Source: an uncultured Bacilli bacterium | GTDB lineage: Bacteria; Bacillota_I; Bacilli_A; RF39; UBA660 | Length of the DNA stretch: 64,000 bases | Reading direction: 5' to 3' | Assembly: GCA_947632085.1 (NCBI GenBank) | Contig: CANRNY010000008.1 | Location: forward strand, 1-64,000 | Part shown: in pieces, positions 51,591 to 59,943 of the stretch | Position numbering within the stretch: position 1 is the first letter of the stretch | Layout: every line of letters begins with the position of its first letter | The notes under the pieces: generated by a model | What the model saw: only the letters and a program-made list of their open reading frames with translations | The model's database searches: none | What the model was told of the DNA's origin: nothing | Program-made: the position numbers and the translations under genes

Positions 51591-53570
51591 ATGGAATTAA
51601 ATGTTAACAATATCAAAGATTTAACTAGTGTACCAAAAGAATTTATTTCTAATTCAAAAGCAATAGAATATTTATATCAAAATAATCCAAACATTTTAAA
51701 AAATGTTAGCGAAAACTTACATTTATCATTTGATTTTATTGAGAGAATAACACAACTAATTAATAATGGGACAATAGTATTAACCAAAGATAATATTAAA
51801 CTATTAGATTCTTTATATGCTGATAATGTTATTGATATTCTCAAAAATCATTTTAATTATTTATATTTAATAAATGAAAATAATTTTACACAAGTTGGAA
51901 TAGCTAGATACTATGATTTTTTAGAATTATTAGAAGAACATAAAATTGAAATAACCCCAAATACTCCATATTTAGTTACATTTTGTAGTGATTATATAAT
52001 TAAGCAATATATTGAAGATAAAGTTAACATTAATATTGTTTTACCATACTTTATAAATTGGTATAATGGAGAACAAAGAGAATTAATTCAAGAATATTTT
52101 AATAAAGGGCATTTTGATTTATCAATCTTTTATGATAAGGATATAGATAATGGTAATATAACTCCATTTTTCAAAGATACTTTAATTGAAATTAAGGATA
52201 ATAATGCAACTATTAAATCAAATAATATTGATTCTATAATTTCTCTTTTAAATTTCAAATTACCTTTTCCAATTAGTGATATATATTTGTTAGATAATAA
52301 ATATAATGACACAAATATATTATTTTTGCTTCAAAAGATAAATGAACAAAATATAAATTTACATGTCAAAAACGGATTATCTATAAGTTCTACTTTAGAA
52401 AAAAACTCTGAATTTCTAGAATTATGTGGTAATGTTGGTAATATTGAATTAAAACCATTTGATTTGGATACTTTTAAAGAGTTATTAATAAAAGCTAAAG
52501 AGCATTTCGGAGTTGTTATAAATGTAAATCTTGATGATTTTATGAATTATGAAAATTATTTTCTAAATTTAAATACTGAAATCCCAATCAATATAATTTC
52601 TCAAAAAAATGTTTCAATTTTATCTTTGAACGAAATGAAAGAATTAAATTCTAGATTAGATTACATGGTTGCTGAAATTAAAAATAGCTCTTTAAGTCCA
52701 TATGAAAAATATATTGCAGCTTATAATATTGTTAAATCATTTAAAAAATATAGATTATATTTAGATAATGAAGGAATAGATGAGGTAGTATCTGATCAAA
52801 GTAGAAATCCTTATTTAGTTTTAACAAATCAATATATTGTTTGTGCTGGATATTCTTCATTATTACATCTACTTTTAAAGAAACTTGATATACCATCGCA
52901 TGAATGGATTATAGGTGTTTCAGATAAGTCTGAAGCAGTTGCATCAAGTGTTTCAAAAGACAATGATACACATGCAAGATTGTATGTTCATATAGTTGAT
53001 GATAAATATGGAATAAATGGTTATTATATGTGTGATCCGACTTTTGACAGTGTTGATAAAGAAAGTAGTGATTTACATGGATATAGGCATTTAAGTATGT
53101 CTTGTGGTGAATCACACGATTATGGAAAAGATACTCCATCATATTACTATTTTTCTCATGATGATGTATTTAATGATCAAATGTTTATTAATATCGATGA
53201 TTATTTAGAAAAATCGGATTCCTTATATGAAATATTTACGATTATTCAAGATTTAGATCCAGTTTTTTATTCACAATTATCTGAACTAGATAGTGAAGAA
53301 GAGCAAAAAGAAGCTATAAAAAAACATTTTAAAGAAAAAACATATCGAGCAATATCTTTAGAAAAAAAATATACTGCAATTATTTCTGTTTTAGAATTTC
53401 AAAATAAAAAGGAATTTAGTGATAGTGAAAAACAAACTATTTATGAAAATTTGTATAACATAGATCGAGGAATCGATAGACCAATAATAACATCAATTTC
53501 TAATGATGATGAAATTGATGATTGGGTAGATTATGAGGAAGAAACTATTAACACCAATAAAAAAAGATAA
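51591..53570 (+). CDS. Large protein with transglutaminase-like domain (659 aa)
   Basis: Start ATG 51591 after AGGAAGTTGATTTTA. Residues 1-330 are a repetitive alpha/beta region (LDSLYADNVIDIL-like units, many Asn/Ile/Leu) of unknown type. Residues about 350-520 form a transglutaminase-like core: YEKYIAAYNIVKSFKKYR, VCAGYSSLLHLLLKKLDIPS with Cys418, THARLYVHIVDD with His461, and YYMCDPTFDS with Asp482. The triad is complete. A charged tail follows. Proteins of this layout look like amidases or proteases with a target-recognition half; no function is known. Flanked by its own promoter and terminator. Confidence 0.75.
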   Translation: MELNVNNIKDLTSVPKEFISNSKAIEYLYQNNPNILKNVSENLHLSFDFIERITQLINNGTIVLTKDNIKLLDSLYADNVIDILKNHFNYLYLINENNFTQVGIARYYDFLELLEEHKIEITPNTPYLVTFCSDYIIKQYIEDKVNINIVLPYFINWYNGEQRELIQEYFNKGHFDLSIFYDKDIDNGNITPFFKDTLIEIKDNNATIKSNNIDSIISLLNFKLPFPISDIYLLDNKYNDTNILFLLQKINEQNINLHVKNGLSISSTLEKNSEFLELCGNVGNIELKPFDLDTFKELLIKAKEHFGVVINVNLDDFMNYENYFLNLNTEIPINIISQKNVSILSLNEMKELNSRLDYMVAEIKNSSLSPYEKYIAAYNIVKSFKKYRLYLDNEGIDEVVSDQSRNPYLVLTNQYIVCAGYSSLLHLLLKKLDIPSHEWIIGVSDKSEAVASSVSKDNDTHARLYVHIVDDKYGINGYYMCDPTFDSVDKESSDLHGYRHLSMSCGESHDYGKDTPSYYYFSHDDVFNDQMFINIDDYLEKSDSLYEIFTIIQDLDPVFYSQLSELDSEEEQKEAIKKHFKEKTYRAISLEKKYTAIISVLEFQNKKEFSDSEKQTIYENLYNIDRGIDRPIITSISNDDEIDDWVDYEEETINTNKKR

Positions 53571-53576
53571 TATATA

Positions 53577-53612
53577 AAGCGATGAATTATTATTATAAGC
53601 CATCGTTTTTTT
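53577..53612 (+). terminator. Terminator
   Basis: AAGCGATG, loop of 16, CATCGTTT, T-run. Confidence 0.75.
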
Positions 53613-53667
53613 AATTTTATAGGATAGTCTTTGTATGATTTCCAAACTAAATGTGGAATTCGATACA

Positions 53668-53695
53668 CAAAAAAACTAACCTAAATGAGTTAGTT
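53668..53695 (-). terminator. Second terminator of the tRNA-Gly transcript
   Basis: Minus strand AACTAAC, 8-nt loop, GTTAGTT, T-run. Confidence 0.7.
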
Positions 53696-53699
53696 GCAA

Positions 53700-53724
53700 T
53701 AAAAAAAGCCCGAAAAGTTCGAGC
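53700..53724 (-). terminator. First terminator of the tRNA-Gly transcript
   Basis: Minus strand GCTCGAA, CTT, TTCGGGC (one G-U pair) and seven T, 12 bp after the tRNA 3' end. Confidence 0.85.
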
Positions 53725-53735
53725 GTATTTTCTTA

Positions 53736-53810
53736 TGGAGCAAGTGAGCGGAATCGAACCGCCATCTCAACCTTGGCAAGGTCGCATACTAACCGTTGTA
53801 CTACACCTGC
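53736..53810 (-). tRNA. tRNA-Gly (anticodon GCC)
   Basis: On the minus strand a 75-nt tRNA including an encoded CCA. Acceptor GCAGGTG pairs with CACTTGC (one G-U), followed by T73 and CCA. Anticodon arm CGACC TTGCCAA GGTTG shows anticodon GCC (53775-53777). T arm GGCGG TTCGAAT CCGCT is normal. U73 is usual for bacterial tRNA-Gly. It reads GGC and GGT codons. Confidence 0.97.
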
Positions 53811-53823
53811 AACACGTAAATTT

Positions 53824-53852
53824 ATAATATCATTATTAAATATAAATTTCAA
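53824..53852 (-). promoter_or_regulatory. Promoter of the tRNA-Gly gene
   Basis: Minus strand TTGAAA (53852-53847), 17 bp, TATTAT (53829-53824), start expected about 10 bp before the tRNA. Confidence 0.7.
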
Positions 53853-53878
53853 GTGTAAATTTTTATATTTTAAGTTTA

Positions 53879-53908
53879 TTGAAACAAATTTAAGATATAT
53901 GGTATAAT
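53879..53908 (+). promoter_or_regulatory. Promoter of the LTA synthase gene
   Basis: TTGAAA (53879-53884), 18 bp, TATAAT (53903-53908) with TG at -1 of the box (TGGTATAAT). Confidence 0.8.
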
Positions 53909-53931
53909 TATGAAAGTAAGAAGGGATTACC

Positions 53932-56061
53932 TTGAAAAAGAAATTAGTAAATATTTTTAAATCGATTAGAAAAAAAATATCTAAGTACTTATCAACTAAT
54001 CGATTATTTATAACATTTGTTATTTTTTCCTTAATAGATACAATTCTTATTAGAAATTTTACATTTAAAAATATAACCGATTATAAACCATTTATCTGCG
54101 ATTTAGCTTTATTAATTATAATTGGTTCCTTTGGGTACTTTGTAAAACCTAAGAAACAATTTAATTATTATTTTATATGGTTACTAATAATTACGGTAAT
54201 GTGTATAGTTAATTCAATATATTATGTTTTCTATACGTCTTTCGCTTCATTCAGTTTAATAGCTGAATTAGGTTTAGTTGGCGAAGTAGGGGACTCATTA
54301 ATTGAAAAATTTAGATTTATTGATTTTATATACATAATTTTCCCTATTATTTACTATATGATTCATTCTCATTTAAAAAATGGTAGTTATTATCATTTTG
54401 TTTCTAAAATAGAAAAGAGTAAAAAAATGTTTACTTCTACTATATTAGTTGGTGTCATTTGTTTAGCTTTTACTCTTGTTAATATAACTGGAACTGATGT
54501 TAGTAGATTAGTTAAACAATGGGATAGAGAACTAGTTGTTCGTCGTTTTGGTATTATTCTATATCAAGGTAACGATTTAGTTCAAAGTTTAATTCCTAAA
54601 ATTAACTCTTTATTTGGTTATGATGAAGCAGCCAAAGAATTTAAAGACTTTTATAGTAAAGAATTTGAACAAGTACATGAAAACAATAAATATACTGGTG
54701 TTTTAGATGGTATGAATGTTATTTTCATTCATATGGAAAGTCTACAACAATGGTTAGTTGGCACTAAAATAAATGATGTTGAAATTACCCCAACCTTAAA
54801 TAAATTAACAAAAGAAGGTATGTATTTTAGTAATTTCTATCCTCAAGTAAGTATTGGTACCAGTAGTGATACTGAATTTACTTTAAATACTTCATTAATG
54901 CCAGCTAGTAGTGGTACAGCCTTTATGAGTTATTATGATCGTGATTATGTCTCAATTCCTAAATTATTAAAAGAAAAAGGTTATTATACATTTAGTGCTC
55001 ATGGTAATGGCGCTACAATGTGGAATAGATATCGTATGCATCCAAGTTTAGGCTATGATGAAATGATATTTAAAGACCAATTTGATATTGGTGGCGAATA
55101 TAATGATAAAACATGGGTTGGTTTAGGTATATCTGATGAAGAATTCTTTAGACAACTACAACCTAAATTAGAAAAAATTGAACAAGAACATACCAATTAT
55201 ATGGGTACTCTTATTCAATTATCTAACCATTCACCATATGCTAACTTAGAAGCTAAAAAACATCCAGAAAGATATGATGATTTTGGTCGTTTAGTATTAA
55301 CTAACACATATACTGTAACAGATCCTGAAACAGGTCTTGAAAGTACAGTTACTGATGATTATCTTGAAGGAAGAGAAATTGGTGATTACTTAAGAAGTGC
55401 TCACTATGCCGATGTTGCATTAGGAACTTTCTTCGAATATGTTGAAAATAGTCCATACTATGAAAATACTGTCTTTGTTCTATATGGCGACCATGATGCG
55501 CGTATTAATAAAGACGACTATCTATATTATTATAATTATAATACCGAAACAGGCGAAGTATACGAAGAAGGCAATCCTAATTATGTTAATTACGATAGTT
55601 TCGCTAACGAAATAAATAAAAAGACTCCATTAGTTATTTGGACTAAAAATGCTAAAGTAGCTAAAAAGATTAAAAGAGAAAATACTAATATAATTGGTAT
55701 GTATGATGTAGCACCAACTCTTGGTAATATGATGAATTTCAATAACAAATATGCTTTAGGACATGATATTTATGATATTAAAGATGAAAATGTTGTTATC
55801 TTCCCAAATGGTAGCTTTATAACTAACAAAGTTTACTTTAACAATGCCTCTGGCAAATATGTTACAATAAATATTGATCAAAGCAATAAAGTAGGTAATA
55901 TATCTAGTTCACCAGTTATTGATGAAGACTATATTAGTAACTTGAAAAAATATGCTGAAGAAAGATTAGTCATTTCTAATGATATAATCGTTCACGACTT
56001 AATTAAAAAAGAAGGCGAAAATATAGTCGTTCCAAATTCAACTACAGAAAGTGAGGAATAA
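53932..56061 (+). CDS. Lipoteichoic acid synthase family protein (LtaS-like sulfatase)
   Basis: 709 residues. Five membrane helices in 1-190 are followed by an extracellular sulfatase-fold domain. Metal and nucleophile residues: FIHMESLQ (Glu), SIGTSSDTEFTLNTSL with Thr310 as nucleophile, SAHGNGATMWNRYRMHPSLG, SNHSPY, and LYGDHDARI near 520-528. LtaS polymerises glycerol phosphate on a glycolipid anchor at the membrane. The Thr motif differs slightly from the usual KTSDAEF form. The start is TTG 53932 behind AAGAAGGG. A small membrane-anchored gene follows after 3 bp. Confidence 0.92.
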   Translation: MKKKLVNIFKSIRKKISKYLSTNRLFITFVIFSLIDTILIRNFTFKNITDYKPFICDLALLIIIGSFGYFVKPKKQFNYYFIWLLIITVMCIVNSIYYVFYTSFASFSLIAELGLVGEVGDSLIEKFRFIDFIYIIFPIIYYMIHSHLKNGSYYHFVSKIEKSKKMFTSTILVGVICLAFTLVNITGTDVSRLVKQWDRELVVRRFGIILYQGNDLVQSLIPKINSLFGYDEAAKEFKDFYSKEFEQVHENNKYTGVLDGMNVIFIHMESLQQWLVGTKINDVEITPTLNKLTKEGMYFSNFYPQVSIGTSSDTEFTLNTSLMPASSGTAFMSYYDRDYVSIPKLLKEKGYYTFSAHGNGATMWNRYRMHPSLGYDEMIFKDQFDIGGEYNDKTWVGLGISDEEFFRQLQPKLEKIEQEHTNYMGTLIQLSNHSPYANLEAKKHPERYDDFGRLVLTNTYTVTDPETGLESTVTDDYLEGREIGDYLRSAHYADVALGTFFEYVENSPYYENTVFVLYGDHDARINKDDYLYYYNYNTETGEVYEEGNPNYVNYDSFANEINKKTPLVIWTKNAKVAKKIKRENTNIIGMYDVAPTLGNMMNFNNKYALGHDIYDIKDENVVIFPNGSFITNKVYFNNASGKYVTINIDQSNKVGNISSSPVIDEDYISNLKKYAEERLVISNDIIVHDLIKKEGENIVVPNSTTESEE

Positions 56062-56064
56062 AAA

Positions 56065-56745
56065 GTGGCCCGTAAAATAAAAACTGAGCAAGAAAAGAAA
56101 AAAACTCGCAAAAAAATAATTATAATTATAATATCTATTTTATGTTTAATCGCAGCAATCTTTGGTATAGCTCACTTACTATCTAAAGACGAACCATCTG
56201 CTGTTAAAGTTAATATCTTAAAACAAGATGAAAACTACGGTTATACTTTAACTGATAAAGATAGTGAATACTATAAATCAGAATTTGATAAGTTAATCGA
56301 TATTATTAAAGCTAATCCCATAGATGAAGAAGCATATGCTACTCAAGTTGCTCGTATGTTTACTATTGATTTATATACTATGAGTACTAAGATTAATAAA
56401 TATGATATTGGTGGCTATGAATTCTATTATAGCGATAAAAAAGATAATCTAGAAAATACAGTAATATATGGTATTTATTCTAGTATGTTAGATGATACAT
56501 ATGGTACTCGTGAACAAAACTTACCTGAAATTACAAACGTTGAAACTGTATCTACTGAAAAAACAACTTATAAATTAGGTGAAAAAGAAGTTGAAGGTTA
56601 TTTAGTAAAACTTAAAATGACATATAAAGAAGATTTAGGCTATGATAAAGAAGGATCAGTTGTTGTATGTAAAGAAGAGGGGATAAGATGGAGTGTTGTT
56701 GATTTTCAACCAACTCTCGAACCTAAATATGATGAAAAAAAGTAA
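56065..56745 (+). CDS. Membrane-anchored partner of the LTA synthase
   Basis: 226 residues from GTG 56065, only 3 bp after the LtaS-like stop; GAGGAAT serves as ribosome site. A basic N-terminus (ARKIKTEQEKKKTRKK), one helix at about 18-40, and an external domain with no known family (YGYTLTDKDSEYYKSEFDKL; VEGYLVKLKMTYKEDLG). Tight coupling implies a joint role, perhaps in LTA assembly or localisation; this is inference. Confidence 0.65.
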   Translation: MARKIKTEQEKKKTRKKIIIIIISILCLIAAIFGIAHLLSKDEPSAVKVNILKQDENYGYTLTDKDSEYYKSEFDKLIDIIKANPIDEEAYATQVARMFTIDLYTMSTKINKYDIGGYEFYYSDKKDNLENTVIYGIYSSMLDDTYGTREQNLPEITNVETVSTEKTTYKLGEKEVEGYLVKLKMTYKEDLGYDKEGSVVVCKEEGIRWSVVDFQPTLEPKYDEKK

Positions 56746-56769
56746 CAAGAAATCACTTGTTACTTTTTG
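56735..56769. terminator. Bidirectional terminator
   Basis: AAAAAGTAACAAG, AAATCA, CTTGTTACTTTTT; 13-bp perfect stem with A-run left and T-run right, overlapping both gene ends. Confidence 0.9.
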
Positions 56770-57604
56770 TTTCTATAGTAATAAATTCAACGTTTTTAAT
56801 AAATAACCAATCAAACTTATGAAAAAACTTTGTCGAATGACTTAACTTAGATATTCCTTCATATACATATCCTTCTTGTTCTTCATAAATTTTTCCTTGT
56901 GCATATTTAGGGAATAAAGTTCTATCAGGTGAAATTAAACCTCTAGAAGTCTTAAATAATTTATTTAAAGGATGTGAAATAATAAAAGGCAAGCATCCAT
57001 TATGCATATGACCAGATAAAATTAAATCACTTTTAGCTAAATTATGTTTAGGATTTTCTTTAATAAATTTATAAATATTTATTGGACTATGTAATAAAGT
57101 TATATTATAAGTATCATTAGTTAAATTGCAATTTAATTTATCTACTTCATCACAGAATGATTCATAAGATTCATTTTCACATTCATAATGTTTATATGAT
57201 AAATTAAATCCATAGAATACGATATTATTATCTTGCCAAATACTATCATTTAAATAATGGACATTCTTTAACGCCTTTAATTCCTTTATTAGAAGTTGAT
57301 TTTCTTGAAAATACCAATTATTCATATGACCCGTTTTTTCATCATGATTGCCTTTAACAAATACGATAGGAGCTATCTCTGATAACTCTTTAAAAAAATT
57401 AATTAAACGATCAATATTTTTAATATTACTACTATCTAATATATCTCCAACTACCGCAATATAATCAGGTTTATTTTTCTCCATCTGTTTTACAATACGA
57501 CAAAATATTTTATCTTTATATTCTTGATAATAATGGATATCACTTATAATTGCTATTTTAATTTTATCTATTTTTTTATTTGTATAAAATAATTCATTAT
57601 GCAT
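56753..57604 (-). CDS. Calcineurin-like metallophosphoesterase
   Basis: 283 residues: IAIISDIHY (Asp-x-His), VVGDILDSS (Gly-Asp), VKGNHDEKTG (Gly-Asn-His-Asp/Glu), LLHSPIN and ILSGHMHNG (Gly-His-x-His) make a complete dimetal site. YkuE-like proteins of this length are membrane-associated, but no helix or signal is seen here. The substrate (phospholipid, UDP-sugar or nucleotide) is not predictable. Its ribosome site GGGAGG is strong. Confidence 0.88.
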   Translation of the reverse strand: MHNELFYTNKKIDKIKIAIISDIHYYQEYKDKIFCRIVKQMEKNKPDYIAVVGDILDSSNIKNIDRLINFFKELSEIAPIVFVKGNHDEKTGHMNNWYFQENQLLIKELKALKNVHYLNDSIWQDNNIVFYGFNLSYKHYECENESYESFCDEVDKLNCNLTNDTYNITLLHSPINIYKFIKENPKHNLAKSDLILSGHMHNGCLPFIISHPLNKLFKTSRGLISPDRTLFPKYAQGKIYEEQEGYVYEGISKLSHSTKFFHKFDWLFIKNVEFITIETKSNK

Positions 57605-57623
57605 AATATTCCTCCCTTGTAAT

Positions 57624-57648
57624 AAAAAAGTACCATAAAGGTACTTTT
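57624..57648 (-). terminator. Terminator of the LCP gene
   Basis: Minus strand AAAAGTACC, TTTAT, GGTACTTTTT then T-run. Confidence 0.85.
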
Positions 57649-57654
57649 ATCTTT

Positions 57655-59760
57655 TTATGGCATTCCCGGAACTTCTGTTTCTCCTTCAGAAGGAGTTCCA
57701 CCTTCCGTAGGATTATTAGGATCAACTGGAGTAGTTGGATTTTGTTCTTCTCCTTCATTACCACCAGTACCAGGTCCACCAGGAATTTCTGGGTCATCAA
57801 CTGATGGATCAACAGGAGTATCAGGATTTTCTGGATCTTCTGGTGTTTCATTATTTTCAGGATCAGTATTAGGATCTTCGGTAGGATTTTCAGTTGGTGC
57901 AGTACCTAATCCATCACTGACATAGAAAGTAATAGAGTTGATTGATTTTAATAATTCTCCAGAATGAACTGATTGATCAAAGATTACACCAGCAGGATTA
58001 TAATCAGTTTTAGTTTGGAATGAACATGATATACCAACATTCGCACACCAAGTTTCAGCAGCACTTCTTGATTTACCAACAAATGATTTAGCAAGTTCTA
58101 ATTTAGTACCACCTGTTAAACCTTTTCCAACAACCGGAACTTTAAACTCTTCATTATAGGATATGCTAAATGTTTTTATTGGTTCTTCACTTTCTAATTC
58201 CAAATTAGTTCTCATTAATTTTTTAATTGCTTCAAGTGATTCAGGGTAGTAGCCTAAAGCACTTGTATACATACCAGATCTAGGTAGATAAACACCAAGA
58301 CCATAGTAAGATAAATAAGTTTTCTTTATTGCTAATGAATTACCACTAGAGTTAGATAACATATCACGACCAACAGTATAGAATGATAATATTTGTTCTG
58401 GTGTAATATTTGTTTCTATATTATTAGATATTGAATCAAATATTTTTTTAAAGTCTTCTACATTATTTACTTTTCTAATTTTTCTTGCTACTGCTTCAAT
58501 AATATCTTGTTGATGTTGATTTCTTGCAATATCAGATATTGCATATAGGTGACGACATCTTGCATAAGCTAATGCTTGTTCACCATTTAATGTTTGATAT
58601 CCAGGATCCATACATATTAAGTTATTACCAAATCTTCTCTTTGAATCTTGTTCACAAACTTGACCATTATATTTCTTGAAATCAGGTTCTTCAACATCAA
58701 CTTCAACCCCACCAACAGCATCAATTAATTCAACAACACCAGTAAAATTAATTTTTACATAGTAGTCAATATCAATATCAGTTAATTGTTGAACTGTATT
58801 AATAACACAACTAGAACCATAAGCAGCTGATGAATTAATCTTTGCATATCTATTATGATTACAAGCAATAGGTACATACATATCTCTTGGAATACTAAAC
58901 ATTGTAGCTGTTAAAGTATTAGGATTGAATGTTACTAATATTAATGTATCACCATTAAATGCTTGATTAGCTTTTAAACCATCTATCGTTGAATCAACAC
59001 CCATAATAAGCATTGTAAATGGTTCTGTTAATGTTTTTTCTTTACTTTTCTCTAAAACCGCTGAATCTTGGTTTTGCATATCTTCACTATAAGTATATAG
59101 TACTTTAACACGTTCTTCTAATGAAACCGATTTACCATCTTGTTTATCTTCGTAATCATCACCAGTAAATAAAATAGCGTAATTACTTGAAACAAAACAA
59201 GCACCAATCTTACCTTTATATAAATCATTAATCATTGATGCATAATCTTCATAAGTTACAACTTCATTAGTTAAATTTTCTTTTTCTATTAATTTCTTTG
59301 CTAAAATATTACTTTCAATATCTTGCTCTGATTCAATCATTCCAATCGGTAATGAACTATTAAAATTAGTTTCTTTTAAAGCAATTAAATTTGATGTATA
59401 TGTTAATCTCTCAGCTGTTAAATTCATCTTATCCATCAAACGATCTAAAATTACTGATACTGTACATAATCCAATACTAAGTAGAATCGTTACAATCGTT
59501 ATAAAGATAAAAGTTTTCTTTTTCTTTGCAATCGCTGTAATTAATCCACATAGTAAGTAGAGTAAAAACCATATTATAAAGAAAGCAACTATACCAATAA
59601 CAATAGCCATTTCCTTAGTACCAGAAGTTATTATTGTTTTATATTTTAGAATACTAAATATAAAAAATCCAATAGATAACATATATATAATAAGAGATAA
59701 AAAGTAGAAGAACTTTTGTAGCCCATCAACTTTTTTTAACTTTTTCATTAAAACTTTCAT
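57655..59760 (-). CDS. LytR-CpsA-Psr ligase with PASTA-like and Pro-rich tail
   Basis: 701 residues from the ATG at 59760, 8 nt after AAAGGGG; the ATG at 59778 lies before that site. Three or four helices in 1-125, then an extracellular accessory region. LCP domain about 230-460: LIMGVDST, TLILVTFNPNTLTATMFSIPRD (Arg and Asp of the lipid site), KINFTGVVELIDAVGGVEVD, and LNGEQALAYARCRH. LCP enzymes attach teichoic acid or other glycopolymers to peptidoglycan. A PASTA-like domain (GKSRSAAETWCANVGISCSF) follows near 575-620, then a 70-residue Pro/Glu/Asp/Gly tail that may reach into the wall. Confidence 0.92.
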   Translation of the reverse strand: MKVLMKKLKKVDGLQKFFYFLSLIIYMLSIGFFIFSILKYKTIITSGTKEMAIVIGIVAFFIIWFLLYLLCGLITAIAKKKKTFIFITIVTILLSIGLCTVSVILDRLMDKMNLTAERLTYTSNLIALKETNFNSSLPIGMIESEQDIESNILAKKLIEKENLTNEVVTYEDYASMINDLYKGKIGACFVSSNYAILFTGDDYEDKQDGKSVSLEERVKVLYTYSEDMQNQDSAVLEKSKEKTLTEPFTMLIMGVDSTIDGLKANQAFNGDTLILVTFNPNTLTATMFSIPRDMYVPIACNHNRYAKINSSAAYGSSCVINTVQQLTDIDIDYYVKINFTGVVELIDAVGGVEVDVEEPDFKKYNGQVCEQDSKRRFGNNLICMDPGYQTLNGEQALAYARCRHLYAISDIARNQHQQDIIEAVARKIRKVNNVEDFKKIFDSISNNIETNITPEQILSFYTVGRDMLSNSSGNSLAIKKTYLSYYGLGVYLPRSGMYTSALGYYPESLEAIKKLMRTNLELESEEPIKTFSISYNEEFKVPVVGKGLTGGTKLELAKSFVGKSRSAAETWCANVGISCSFQTKTDYNPAGVIFDQSVHSGELLKSINSITFYVSDGLGTAPTENPTEDPNTDPENNETPEDPENPDTPVDPSVDDPEIPGGPGTGGNEGEEQNPTTPVDPNNPTEGGTPSEGETEVPGMP

Positions 59761-59894
59761 TTTTTTGCCCCTTTGCATTAATTTATATCACTAAAAATTA
59801 TATCATATTTATATATTAAGAACAATTTACGATTTTTTATGTTGTAATCTTTACACTCTTAGACAGTTCTATGGTTCTATTACTATGTAAAGCG

Positions 59895-59903
59895 TGGTAT
59901 AAT
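59895..59903 (+). promoter_or_regulatory. Extended -10 promoter of the glucosaminidase operon
   Basis: TGGTATAAT, 40 bp before the ATG; divergent from the LCP gene. Confidence 0.65.
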
Positions 59904-59943
59904 TATTTAGATATAATATGTTAAAAATGAAGGAGTGATAATA

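Noticed and set aside
53736-53810. tRNA-Gly as an integration site for an adjacent element
   Set aside because: No integrase is near it, and no copy of its 3' end was noticed elsewhere in the window.
57597-57851. Minus-strand open frame at the LCP gene's 3' end
   Set aside because: It overlaps the Pro-rich tail of the LCP gene in another frame and has no ribosome site; a shadow of biased codons.
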